The notes under the pieces were generated by a model that had not been told where the DNA came from, made no database searches, and saw only the letters and a program-made list of their open reading frames with translations. A program made the translations under genes and the position numbers. A stretch of DNA of 64,000 nucleotides, taken from the NCBI GenBank assembly GCA_027076405.1, contig JALTJN010000196.1:122254-186253 (forward strand). The letters are read 5' to 3'. Shown here piece after piece: positions 1-8,119 of this stretch. Within the stretch, counting starts at the first letter, position 1, and every line of letters starts with the position of its first letter. This DNA comes from Chromatiales bacterium. Lineage in GTDB: Bacteria; Pseudomonadota; Gammaproteobacteria; UBA6429.

Positions 1-66
1 GTATTTTACAATTTCTGCATGTAATTCAATTCGTAGAGCAAGTAATTCGCTATATTCAATGTACAT
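1..66 (-). CDS. hypothetical protein, 5' end only
   Basis: An ATG at 66 opens 22 codons that run off the left window edge (MYIEYSELLALRIELHAEIV...). A GAGG ribosome site lies 7 bases upstream on the minus strand, and the next gene upstream ends at 89, so this is probably the second gene of that unit. Too short to assign a function. Confidence 0.5.
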   Translation of the reverse strand, partial: MYIEYSELLALRIELHAEIVKY

Positions 67-88
67 AGTAACCTCAATAATTTAGAAA

Positions 89-508
89 CTAAGCTGCTTT
101 TTTTGAAACGTTTTTTTGTTGCCAGAATAGATATTCATTTCGTATGACGTGACGGACGACCTTTAATTGGTAATAAATTGTTTTGGCTATTTTTGCATCA
201 AGAACTAAGCCGTCATAATCACGATCAATAAGTGATGTGCTAACCATTTCGCCTGCATTTTTCAGTCTGTTTTTTAGCTTAGTGGCGAGCATTATCAGTT
301 CTTTATGGCTAATCACTAAGTCCTTAATAATAGCGTTGACTTCTGGAACACTAAGGGTTTTATAGTGACCAATCTTTCTTTCACAGCCTGTCGCTTTGTT
401 TTTTATGCAGCGTGAGGCTAACCCAATGCCAGAGATAGTTAGTTGTTGAGTTAAAGCGGATAAGTGCTTTTCTAAATCGCTATAACCATTGATTTTCTTT
501 CTACGCAT
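89..508 (-). CDS. hypothetical protein (139 aa)
   Basis: Basic, mostly helical protein with no domain I recognise. It is the first gene after promoter-like element copy 1 (540-569). The leader ends in AACTTGATAAGGCAGATATC before the ATG, nearly the same leader as the gene starting at 13339, which supports both starts. Function unknown. Confidence 0.75.
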   Translation of the reverse strand: MRRKKINGYSDLEKHLSALTQQLTISGIGLASRCIKNKATGCERKIGHYKTLSVPEVNAIIKDLVISHKELIMLATKLKNRLKNAGEMVSTSLIDRDYDGLVLDAKIAKTIYYQLKVVRHVIRNEYLFWQQKNVSKKAA

Positions 509-539
509 GATATCTGCCTTATCAAGTTATTGTGTAAGG

Positions 540-569
540 CTAGTATCTCAAGTGTGATTATTCCCGCAC
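540..569 (-). promoter_or_regulatory. GTGCGGGA-type promoter element, copy 1
   Basis: On the minus strand GTGCGGGA, 12 bases, then GAGATACTAG (-10 like GATACT), upstream of the gene starting at 508. Confidence 0.7.
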
Positions 570-662
570 GCATAAACATTGAAAAATTGACGTGATGCGA
601 ATATCTTATGTCTATGGTGTTTCTTAAATTCTTAGAAAAAGTTATTTTTATAACCATAAAAA

Positions 663-995
663 TTATTCTTCAAAGGCGGGCAGACAAGCATATATTGTCG
701 CATCACAATCAAATTCAATCATCCGATAACCCGCTTCATAGGCGTTTATAACGATATTGTCGAAACTATCACTATGCCCGATAAATCCATTGTTGGTTTC
801 AATATCATCATAGAGCTTAACGAAGTACCCAGTATCACGTTTCATTACCATTTGACACTCAGAATCATTGGCAAGCGAATCTAAGCCAATAATGTCGCCA
901 GGACTAAGGTGGGCTGTTGAGATACTAATAACACGGTAGCTGTCCTGTGAGGCGGCTAGTGGATGCCTTAAGTTTGCAGTAATTGTTTTACTCAT
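663..995 (-). CDS. hypothetical protein (110 aa)
   Basis: Small acidic protein without a recognised domain. ATG at 995 is preceded by AAGGA with good spacing. It begins 24 bases after the PP-loop protein ending at 1020, so the two share the promoter at 2491-2520 and are co-transcribed. Function unknown. Confidence 0.75.
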   Translation of the reverse strand: MSKTITANLRHPLAASQDSYRVISISTAHLSPGDIIGLDSLANDSECQMVMKRDTGYFVKLYDDIETNNGFIGHSDSFDNIVINAYEAGYRMIEFDCDATIYACLPAFEE

Positions 996-1019
996 AATTT
1001 TATTCCTTATGTGATTTGT

Positions 1020-2468
1020 TTATTTTGAACAGATTTGACAAGGCGCATTGTCACCTGTTGGTGCAGAAGGGCGTTTGCTGCTAGGCGTATGTTTATAAGT
1101 ATTTAGTATTTTGCCTTCTTCTGGTATGGATTTAAGCAACTGTTTGAAAGCAGTATATTGTTCGCCTTCCCATGTATCAGTGCCAACGAAAGGCGCATAC
1201 TCTTTTACATTCTCCTCGATGGAAAGCCGGTGTAGGGTTCGCTTTATAGCACTGGCAACCATTTTAAGCTGTGCCATTGCATGATTGCGTTTCCATGTGT
1301 AAGTCCCTTTGGTTGATTTACCGAGATCAATTAGATGGCTTGGTATCTCAAGATGAAAAACAGCCATTTTATACTGTGCCTCAAACTCAGACGGTGTAAG
1401 AAAAAACACTTCGGCTGTATCTTTGCGTGTCCAGTAGTGGTTGTTTAAGATTGTTGACATACCCGCTTTCGTCGTACACCAGTTAATCAATTCCATGTGA
1501 GTTGTACCGGGGCTGCCTGTACGGGAGCCACCATAAAGGTTCATTGATGGATCGACAATATATTCAACCCCAACAAACACATCAGTCATTTCTTCGCTGA
1601 ACAAATCTAAAGTCGAATTATCATTCCGTGTAAGTTTTACTGGGGCACGCATTGCAAAGTCATGGCAAGTACGTGCATCAATGCTGGCAGGGATAGGATA
1701 ATTAATTTTGACACCAGATAGATCGCCGCCCTGTACAACAAACCGTTTCGCGTCAATCTCGGACAATTTTTCATACTGTTGTGCTTTTGCAAAGCCTTCG
1801 GGATCGTGCATCATAGTGCCAATAAATTCACTGCCTCTTTGAAAAAAACAGCCAGAGCAACCAGAACGACCACGCCACTTATAAAAACGTGGAACCATGT
1901 GAAGCTCGGTTAATATTTTGAATACATCTTCACGATTAAGCCCTAAATCACGCAGCGGAAAATGAGTTTGCATCCAGGGCATGTCAGAGTTAAAACCAGA
2001 ACGCGCAGGTTCATCGGCGCGTATGCCTGTAAAATTATGAACCTTACATTCATCTAATTGATTTTCGCGTATGCCATCCATGTAATCTTCAAAAGGAGTA
2101 AGTTTTGCAACCCTTGTGCAATACCTGACCAAATTTGATGGTAAGAAGAACCCATCATCTTCTTTTTTGGTAGAATAATGCTCAACAAGACCGTACAGAC
2201 CGCCTTCAACGCTTATACGTTTAATTGGTTTACCAATAAAACATTCAAGCGCCTCAATAGATTCATCAGTGTATTTTACTTCTGCCTGTGTATCAGTGAA
2301 AAGCAGGTGGAAATTTGTATCGGGAAAAATCGATGTAAGTAATATAGCAGTGACAGAGCTATCTGCACCGCCAGAGGTGCCAATAACATATTCATCACCA
2401 TCCTTACCGGGTAATGAGTAGTTAATGTCGTGCGCTTTATTAATGAAATGTTGTAGTGTCTGGCTCAT
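1020..2468 (-). CDS. PAPS reductase-like PP-loop protein
   Basis: 482 aa. The N-terminus carries the ATP-pyrophosphatase PP-loop GTSGGADSSV (residues 30-39). This is followed by motifs typical of phage and plasmid phosphoadenosine phosphosulfate reductase-family proteins: FTDTQAE, NFTGIRADEPARS and a Cys pair GCSGCFF. The C-terminus adds a CQIC pair. The family adenylates a substrate and often transfers sulfur; the substrate here is unknown. It is about twice the length of assimilatory PAPS reductase, with an unassigned C-terminal half. ATG at 2468 has a GGAGA ribosome site. It heads a unit with the 110-aa gene, under promoter copy 2. A second PP-loop protein lies at 8116-9966. DNA or RNA thiolation is possible but unproven. 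Confidence 0.85.
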   Translation of the reverse strand: MSQTLQHFINKAHDINYSLPGKDGDEYVIGTSGGADSSVTAILLTSIFPDTNFHLLFTDTQAEVKYTDESIEALECFIGKPIKRISVEGGLYGLVEHYSTKKEDDGFFLPSNLVRYCTRVAKLTPFEDYMDGIRENQLDECKVHNFTGIRADEPARSGFNSDMPWMQTHFPLRDLGLNREDVFKILTELHMVPRFYKWRGRSGCSGCFFQRGSEFIGTMMHDPEGFAKAQQYEKLSEIDAKRFVVQGGDLSGVKINYPIPASIDARTCHDFAMRAPVKLTRNDNSTLDLFSEEMTDVFVGVEYIVDPSMNLYGGSRTGSPGTTHMELINWCTTKAGMSTILNNHYWTRKDTAEVFFLTPSEFEAQYKMAVFHLEIPSHLIDLGKSTKGTYTWKRNHAMAQLKMVASAIKRTLHRLSIEENVKEYAPFVGTDTWEGEQYTAFKQLLKSIPEEGKILNTYKHTPSSKRPSAPTGDNAPCQICSK

Positions 2469-2490
2469 AATAGTCTCCGTTTCGTTAGAG

Positions 2491-2520
2491 CTATTATCTC
2501 AAACAAGCCATATCCCGCAC
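2491..2520 (-). promoter_or_regulatory. GTGCGGGA-type promoter element, copy 2
   Basis: GTGCGGGA, 12 bases, GAGATAATAG on the minus strand, 23 bases above the ATG at 2468. Confidence 0.75.
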
Positions 2521-2564
2521 TAAGTAATTAAATGATATTAGCGCGTACTACAGTAGTAACGTAA

Positions 2565-3170
2565 TTATTTAAAAGCAGAATAGTTATCGGGGTGTTCGGC
2601 TAAATGATTATCGCTGCTTATTGGTTTCTGTTTCCAAAAAGAAACGAACAAAGCAATAACCAAGAAGGCTAATAAGCCTATAACAACAGCAAACCACGTA
2701 TTCGCTGAATCATTGATATATGGATTTCTTTCACCCATATAAACATAAATATCACTACGAACATTTATTAATAAATCTGTGGCGTTATCGGCGTATTTAT
2801 CATCTAAGATAGCATTGTTTGATAAAAAGTTATGATACTTTTTTGTTAAAGATTGACAGAGACTGTTCGGCATAGAAAAAGCAGGATTTCGGTCACAGAA
2901 AAGGATGTCGGTTATGTTGGCAATTTTTTCTACATCAAACTTCTGCGTCTTGATTTGCTCCTTTAGTTCCTTGAATAGCACGTTCATTATTGTTTCACTA
3001 TCCATGTTTTCATAGAAGGTTTTTTTATAGGAATTTGCTTGTCCGATTGGTGTGACGGCACCATGCTGCGCAACAAAATGAGTTGTGGATGCTTGTGTCG
3101 TAGGTAGTGACATTACTAACAGAAAAACAGCAAACAACATAAAGATAGTTTTAGAAAATATTGTTTTCAT
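2565..3170 (-). CDS. secreted, C-terminally anchored hypothetical protein
   Basis: 201 aa. N-terminal signal peptide (hydrophobic core FMLFAVFLLVM, cleavage after TQAS) and a C-terminal membrane segment (about residues 165-187) followed by a short basic tail, so the middle part would face the periplasm. ATG at 3170 (AAGGG ribosome site) was chosen over a TTG 6 bases upstream. Third gene of the unit starting at 3783. No known domain. Confidence 0.75.
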   Translation of the reverse strand: MKTIFSKTIFMLFAVFLLVMSLPTTQASTTHFVAQHGAVTPIGQANSYKKTFYENMDSETIMNVLFKELKEQIKTQKFDVEKIANITDILFCDRNPAFSMPNSLCQSLTKKYHNFLSNNAILDDKYADNATDLLINVRSDIYVYMGERNPYINDSANTWFAVVIGLLAFLVIALFVSFWKQKPISSDNHLAEHPDNYSAFK

Positions 3171-3203
3171 AATCAAACCCTTTTTTTTAAGATTTAAGAT
3201 AAA

Positions 3204-3431
3204 TTATACTTCTGAGCTACCAACCCATGTTTCACCGAGGTACGCTTCACCTGATTGCTCTGGGTTATGCTCTGCGTATTCACATAAAAGCGTATGCGAC
3301 CATCCCGATTCAGGTGGCATCAGACGATCAATTTCTTTTCCTGTTTCACTTAGAATTATGAGTGGTTCATGTTGCACGGCAATTAAGATATCTGGTTCTT
3401 CGTATTGTAAATCAGTAATAAAAGTAATCAT
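3204..3431 (-). CDS. hypothetical protein (75 aa)
   Basis: Small acidic protein without recognised motifs, between and co-oriented with its neighbours (20 bases after the gene ending at 3451, 33 bases before the next start). The ribosome site is weak, so translation may depend on the upstream gene. Confidence 0.65.
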   Translation of the reverse strand: MITFITDLQYEEPDILIAVQHEPLIILSETGKEIDRLMPPESGWSHTLLCEYAEHNPEQSGEAYLGETWVGSSEV

Positions 3432-3450
3432 AAATACATCTTAGTGTTAA

Positions 3451-3783
3451 TTATTGACGGTTAATCGAATTTGCTTCAAGACAAGCAAAGTCATCCCATA
3501 GTTTTTTCTCAAGCACTTCAAGGCATTCATCTAGCGTCTCTTCGTTACCGATCATTAAGTGATATAGATCACCACTGCGCTCAATATAAAATCCGTTTAA
3601 ATAAACAAACCCCGATGAATCGCTAATCTCTAAATCATTAAGCGCTTCTCCAATATTGCTAACCTCTTTTCGTGACGCAATAAAATCCTTAAAACAGACA
3701 CGACCAGAATTTCTGCAATCACAGCCTGGCGCGCCCTTGCAATCAACCTCTGCGCAATATATTTTTTTGTCTTGTGTTGTCAT
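3451..3783 (-). CDS. Cys-rich hypothetical protein (110 aa)
   Basis: The N-terminal 30 residues hold five cysteines (CAEVDCKGAPGCDCRNSGRVC), suggesting a small metal or disulfide knot. The rest is acidic and helical. First gene of a three-gene unit under promoter copy 3. No family assigned. Confidence 0.7.
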   Translation of the reverse strand: MTTQDKKIYCAEVDCKGAPGCDCRNSGRVCFKDFIASRKEVSNIGEALNDLEISDSSGFVYLNGFYIERSGDLYHLMIGNEETLDECLEVLEKKLWDDFACLEANSINRQ

Positions 3784-3807
3784 ATAAAATCTCGCTTTTA
3801 GTTGAGT

Positions 3808-3837
3808 CCAGTATAGTAATCTGAACTAAACCCGCAC
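3808..3837 (-). promoter_or_regulatory. GTGCGGGA-type promoter element, copy 3
   Basis: GTGCGGGT, 12 bases, ACTATACTGG on the minus strand; the best -10 of the set (TATACT). Upstream of the ATG at 3783. Confidence 0.75.
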
Positions 3838-3883
3838 GCTCTAAATATAAAATTATTAGACCTGTTTATCTTTGACTGTTTTT

Positions 3884-4369
3884 TTAATAATTAAGCGTAT
3901 CATAGCCTTTTTCTGAAAAAGCGACTGATAATCCCTCTGCAAAGGATCTGAAATTCATATCATACAATGAGCGGCAAAGCGCTTTAAGCGATGAATCAGA
4001 AATATCAGGCATTTCTATCTCACTCATAAAAAAATCCAATCCAGCAATATATTCATTAGTAAAAGTGTCGTGCTCTGGTCGGTTTTCATAAGCACGGTTA
4101 TAAACAGTTAGCATATCAATACCAAGCTGCTTACAAACGTTATTCGTGACCAAGTGACAAACACCATCACGCGTCCCATCGCATAAATCCGTAACGCGAT
4201 ATGGGCGAACAGACCATTGGATATAACCTTTGCAATGTTCTGGAATATCATCTTCGTCCCAGACAATTTTAATAACATTTCGACCACTTTCTCTCGCTTC
4301 ATTAATAGCATAAGGCGGTGCGCCAGCGTGTTCAGCTTCGAGTAATGACGGGTAGATATGTCGACTCAT
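3884..4369 (-). CDS. hypothetical protein (161 aa)
   Basis: Soluble acidic protein with no recognised domain. ATG at 4369 follows an AGGAG ribosome site. It lies 46 bases after the gene ending at 4416, so it is probably the second gene under promoter copy 4. Confidence 0.75.
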   Translation of the reverse strand: MSRHIYPSLLEAEHAGAPPYAINEARESGRNVIKIVWDEDDIPEHCKGYIQWSVRPYRVTDLCDGTRDGVCHLVTNNVCKQLGIDMLTVYNRAYENRPEHDTFTNEYIAGLDFFMSEIEMPDISDSSLKALCRSLYDMNFRSFAEGLSVAFSEKGYDTLNY

Positions 4370-4415
4370 CAGATAGCTCCTTATATGTTTGTATGATTAA
4401 GTTAATATTGGACGC

Positions 4416-4856
4416 CTATGCAGCGACATCAACTTGTCCGTCGCCTTTTAATTGTGAGGCGCAATAATAAAGAATTTTGTGTGAAGCGGCGCGATTGTTA
4501 GCAGGAATAATCTCTAAAATTTCTTGCTGACGATATGAGTCTGTAGGGCACGCAATAATATAGCCATGCACGATCTCATGCTGTCCATTGAAGTGCCTGA
4601 ACTTATAAGCCACAACTTTATTAGTCTGTGCGTAAGAACGAATTTTATTTTTTACCTGTTCAGGAAAGTTCTTGATAAAACCATTCAAATCGTAGTCTTG
4701 GAGGTGTCCTGGGGCGCGGGTAAAACCATTGCATTCAGTTTTATTATATGCCCGCACATAACATGAAATTTGTGCGGTGCCAATAACATTACCTGTCATA
4801 ATTCCTTCTTTAAAGACCAGTCGATCAAATGCTTTATGCCCAGTGTATGCATCCAT
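4416..4856 (-). CDS. hypothetical protein (146 aa)
   Basis: No recognised domain. The frame stays open upstream to 4922, but that stretch contains promoter copy 4 and its leader. The start is therefore set at ATG 4856, preceded by AAGGCAG. The leader is the same as those of the genes starting at 19103 and 19501. Confidence 0.75.
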   Translation of the reverse strand: MDAYTGHKAFDRLVFKEGIMTGNVIGTAQISCYVRAYNKTECNGFTRAPGHLQDYDLNGFIKNFPEQVKNKIRSYAQTNKVVAYKFRHFNGQHEIVHGYIIACPTDSYRQQEILEIIPANNRAASHKILYYCASQLKGDGQVDVAA

Positions 4857-4890
4857 ATTAGCTGCCTTATTGGTTTGTTTTAAGTTGTAG

Positions 4891-4920
4891 CCAGTATGCC
4901 AATCGAGTGTATTCCCGCAC
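4891..4920 (-). promoter_or_regulatory. GTGCGGGA-type promoter element, copy 4
   Basis: GTGCGGGA, 12 bases, GGCATACTGG on the minus strand. Followed by the repeated leader CTACAACTTAAAACAAACC. Confidence 0.75.
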
Positions 4921-4952
4921 ATAGAAATAAAGATTAAAAAACAGTGTCAATG

Positions 4953-5261
4953 TTAAACGTCTAGTTGGTTCTCGAAGAACTCATTAGGTGCGCCCATAGG
5001 GTTAACTAATAATTTCCGATTCATACCGCTTTTTGTTTTGCCACCATTACACTGATAATCAAAATTTGTCTTTAAATGGGTTCTAAGGTGTTTGCCATGA
5101 TTATTGCTTTGAATGAAGTCGGTGTAATCTGAACGTTTTACATCATAAAACTGATAAATATCGGGTGTTCTTGTTGTCACAGACAACTCAAGTGTTAATG
5201 GATTATAAGTGCATTTTTCGACAGCAATCGAGTCTTCAAATACATAATTTATGATGCTCAT
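4953..5261 (-). CDS. KTSC-like domain protein (102 aa)
   Basis: Residues 10-60 read YNPLTLELSVTT...YQFYDVKRSDYTDF, which resembles the KTSC domain (a short domain seen in phage and lysyl-tRNA-synthetase-associated proteins). A C-terminal NPMGAPNEFF motif is shared with the upstream gene, so the two are paralogues. ATG at 5261 overlaps the stop of that gene (TAATG), with AGGAG upstream; a GTG at 5270 is less likely. Function unknown. Confidence 0.7.
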   Translation of the reverse strand: MSIINYVFEDSIAVEKCTYNPLTLELSVTTRTPDIYQFYDVKRSDYTDFIQSNNHGKHLRTHLKTNFDYQCNGGKTKSGMNRKLLVNPMGAPNEFFENQLDV

Positions 5262-5983
5262 TATGCGCACATCTCCTGTTTAAAACATAAATCGACAAGT
5301 TCCTTGAATACAAAATAATCATAACAAGTGCCTTTGGGGTCGATCTGGTTACTACATGAAACCCCTATCGTTCCGTTATTTAGAGGGTAAGTAAAAATAT
5401 AGGCATGTTTAGTGTTATTACCTAATGTTGCAACCAGACAATCTTCGAGTGTTTTCAGAAACAGTGACTCATTTTTAAAATGCTCTGCGCCGAGAGCCTC
5501 GGTTATAGTAGTTAACAAGCTGGCTAACTGATTGCTCGTTAGTGCTTCTACTTCGATATAGTTATAACCAGTCGGATTAAATTGTTCAACATCGACACTA
5601 TCTATGGGTTCTTGCATAAAAAAGCAATCTGGTGCGCCCATTGGGTTATCAAAGGGGTTAGATATTCTTTCGCTGCGAACCGAATATTCCCCTTGTGAAT
5701 CAACACTCAAAAGCAATGTTGCAGGGTTGAGGTGTTTAGGTTTGCATAAAGGTTTATCATCCGGTTTATGATAAAAATAAGCATCTATAACATCAGTAAA
5801 ATAGCCGTCAATAAATGTTCTCTCATTTAAGCGATGAAAGACAACTATAGGTACGTCGTAATAAGTCACATTGTGATTTGATTTATTTGTTGCTGTAAGC
5901 AATCGTAAGTCACGGTCATACGATAGTTTGACGTACTCGAAGGATCGCCCTGGCTCTAATTGTTTTTCGATAATATCAGTCAT
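5261..5983 (-). CDS. KTSC-like protein, longer paralogue (240 aa)
   Basis: Residues 18-60 (LSYDRDLRLLTATNKSN...YYDVPIVVFHRL) match the KTSC-like pattern of the next gene. NPMGAPDCFF at about residue 113 is the same motif found at that protein's C-terminus. About 120 further residues form a second, unassigned domain. Translationally coupled to the short paralogue. Middle gene of the unit under promoter copy 5. Confidence 0.7.
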   Translation of the reverse strand: MTDIIEKQLEPGRSFEYVKLSYDRDLRLLTATNKSNHNVTYYDVPIVVFHRLNERTFIDGYFTDVIDAYFYHKPDDKPLCKPKHLNPATLLLSVDSQGEYSVRSERISNPFDNPMGAPDCFFMQEPIDSVDVEQFNPTGYNYIEVEALTSNQLASLLTTITEALGAEHFKNESLFLKTLEDCLVATLGNNTKHAYIFTYPLNNGTIGVSCSNQIDPKGTCYDYFVFKELVDLCFKQEMCA

Positions 5984-6000
5984 AGCAAAATAAACGTTGA

Positions 6001-6198
6001 TTAATAATCATAAACACGTGTGATAACAAAATCTTCTTGTGTTTCTTTGTCGATAAGGTTTTCGGCAGTACCGCGAGAAAGCCCAAAATAAAACACATCT
6101 TCATCATCATCAGTATAAGAGTCAAAAGTTGAGACAACCATGCCATTGAAGACATCATTTTTATCATCTTTAAAATAACCGTCGATTCTAAAAAACAT
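6001..6198 (-). CDS. hypothetical acidic protein (65 aa)
   Basis: Small protein rich in D, E and aromatic residues. ATG at 6198 follows AAAGG. First gene after promoter copy 5 and 17 bases from the next gene. No similarity recognised; acidic size and context would suit a nucleic-acid mimic, but that is speculation. Confidence 0.65.
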   Translation of the reverse strand: MFFRIDGYFKDDKNDVFNGMVVSTFDSYTDDDEDVFYFGLSRGTAENLIDKETQEDFVITRVYDY

Positions 6199-6240
6199 AA
6201 TATTTACCTTTTAGCTGTTGATGTAGTCTTTTACTTGAAG

Positions 6241-6270
6241 CTATTATCTCAATTCTAAAAAGTTCCGCAC
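6241..6270 (-). promoter_or_regulatory. GTGCGGGA-type promoter element, copy 5
   Basis: GTGCGGAA, 12 bases, GAGATAATAG on the minus strand, upstream of the ATG at 6198. Confidence 0.7.
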
Positions 6271-6294
6271 GTTGATTTAAGAAGTTTTGAGTTC

Positions 6295-7767
6295 TTATAA
6301 AACAAACTCTAGTTGAGGTGCGCTCACATGAGAATCAATGTATTTATCACAATAAACTTCACAAGATTTTTTCGTGATAAAGGGTAAAGCAGGTGTTGCG
6401 TTACCTGTTAAAAACTGCGCTACCATAATCCCAAGCGCTTTAGCGTGCTGGAATAAAACGCTCTGACCTAGCCCTTGATGCGCGGTGGTGTTGCTTATAC
6501 CAACAACTAACGATTCAGGGATGCCTTTCACTCTGGCATGCTCCAATGGTGTTAGCAGGCGGTAGAGCGGTTCTGAGGAATGTTTAATCAATGGCTCTGT
6601 TGATCGTACTTTATTGTAGTGACGACCGATTGTGCCAAGTGTAGTTGATTCAGAATTAACGATTTGCATAGCAAATCCTTTGCCAGCGGCTTTATCGCGT
6701 TTTTGTTTTTCAAACAAGTAAGGATAGGCGTTCCATGTAGATGTAATTTCATCGTCATTTTCCATAACGTCACCGAGTTTTTGGTGCTGGCGTTGAAAGC
6801 GGGGGAGTTGCATTAAATCAAAGTCACCTAGACCTTTTGAGACAGCCACGAACCAGTAGCGTTTCCGGTTTTCAATGGTACCGGCATCGTCACCGTCCAA
6901 GATGAACTCTGAAATATTATAGCCGGTGCGTTCTAATTCTTTTTTGATCAAGATGTATGTTGCGCTATCTTTTGCGGGCACCACATTTTCAGAGATAATG
7001 ATAGAGGGATTGACAGCGCGGCGAATATTCATAAACCCAAAAACAGACGTTGCAGCATCATCATGTTGTTCGGCGTGTTTTATTTTATTCTTCGATTTTC
7101 CAGACTGAGAATGCCCCGTGCAAGGAAGCGAAATTGAAAGTATATCAACAACAGAAAGCTGTTCAGGTTGGACATCTTCGAGGTAGCCTTCAAAGATTTG
7201 TGTATCGTCCGTAATAGCTGGATTATTATCAATAGCAACCTGCAAATATTTACCTTCGGCATCGATCACCCAGTCCACGACGGAATCAATACCATTTTCG
7301 CTTAAGCCTTGATGGATAGCCAATGTCGATACACCTATTCCGGTGCAGCCAGAGCCTTCGTGAAGCAGTCCGTTACGCAGATTATCGCGGGTACGTTCTT
7401 CACGGGTAAAACGAGCCACATCTTCTGGATGCAGATCAATAACAATTCGCCCATCGGTATAGAGGGTTGCCCGAACGCGATCGGCATCATGGTAAAAACG
7501 AGTAAAGGTATCATTGCATAACTCGATAATAGGCGTAATAGTGTCACTACCACGTTTTTTACGCCCAGAGACGGTTCTATCGCCTTGTTCACTAAGAATA
7601 AGCTCAATCTGGCGAGTATCAGAATGATAAACAGTCAGGTATTGTGCGCCTTTGACAAAGCCGATGTTAGCCAGACGTAGACCGTCAAGCCAAAGGCGTT
7701 TTTTACCGTTTTTAAGACCGAGATTCCGCAGGGTGGTTTGAACTGTTTTTTTAATTCGTGTGAGCAT
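6295..7767 (-). CDS. DNA cytosine-5 methyltransferase
   Basis: 490 aa. It contains the conserved order of C5-MTase motifs: a variant SAM-binding motif I (GSGCTGIG, about 138-145), catalytic PC in LPCTGHS (C216), ENV (260-262), an ENRKR block (299-303, the usual QNRxR) and C-terminal motif X (HQGLGQS...). The first 130 residues precede motif I and have no counterpart in a minimal enzyme, so they may bind DNA or a partner. No restriction endonuclease is adjacent, which suggests an orphan enzyme that protects the element from host restriction or marks its DNA. Single gene under promoter copy 6; ribosome site GAAAGG. Confidence 0.9.
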   Translation of the reverse strand: MLTRIKKTVQTTLRNLGLKNGKKRLWLDGLRLANIGFVKGAQYLTVYHSDTRQIELILSEQGDRTVSGRKKRGSDTITPIIELCNDTFTRFYHDADRVRATLYTDGRIVIDLHPEDVARFTREERTRDNLRNGLLHEGSGCTGIGVSTLAIHQGLSENGIDSVVDWVIDAEGKYLQVAIDNNPAITDDTQIFEGYLEDVQPEQLSVVDILSISLPCTGHSQSGKSKNKIKHAEQHDDAATSVFGFMNIRRAVNPSIIISENVVPAKDSATYILIKKELERTGYNISEFILDGDDAGTIENRKRYWFVAVSKGLGDFDLMQLPRFQRQHQKLGDVMENDDEITSTWNAYPYLFEKQKRDKAAGKGFAMQIVNSESTTLGTIGRHYNKVRSTEPLIKHSSEPLYRLLTPLEHARVKGIPESLVVGISNTTAHQGLGQSVLFQHAKALGIMVAQFLTGNATPALPFITKKSCEVYCDKYIDSHVSAPQLEFVL

Positions 7768-7801
7768 AATAGTTGCCTTTCAGTTGAATTATTGTCTGGT
7801 T

Positions 7802-7831
7802 GTATTATCCCCAATACAGGTATTCCCGCAT
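7802..7831 (-). promoter_or_regulatory. GTGCGGGA-type promoter element, copy 6
   Basis: ATGCGGGA, 12 bases, GGGATAATAC on the minus strand, upstream of the methyltransferase. Confidence 0.7.
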
Positions 7832-7879
7832 GTAGTTTTTGACAGTGATGGCATGAATATCTTTGAGTAAATAGTAGGT

Positions 7880-8119
7880 TCACGCGTTTTGATAAGATGT
7901 AAAGTGTTGATAGGGCATTTTTAGCTGTAAATAAGTCTTTCCCAAAGCGCGAACGAGCGTCATGGTTGAGAACTGTACAGCGCTGAGACCGGTGCCTATA
8001 TTGTTTAAAACAATTTCATGATCACGATTGATATAGAACGACACAGAAAGTCCATGTCCCAAAGAGTGATAGATGGGTAAAAATAAATCAGGTCGGCATA
8101 GTGGGTTAAACCGGCTCAC
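7880..8119 (-). CDS. hypothetical protein (79 aa)
   Basis: Small basic protein starting with GTG at 8119, which overlaps the TGA of the DndC-like gene (GTGA). That arrangement suggests translational coupling and co-expression. Short and unrecognised, so moderate confidence. Confidence 0.5.
   Translation of the reverse strand: MSRFNPLCRPDLFLPIYHSLGHGLSVSFYINRDHEIVLNNIGTGLSAVQFSTMTLVRALGKTYLQLKMPYQHFTSYQNA

Noticed and set aside
7635..7883. 82-codon minus-strand frame upstream of the methyltransferase start
   Set aside because: Overlaps the methyltransferase gene and promoter copy 6 in another frame.
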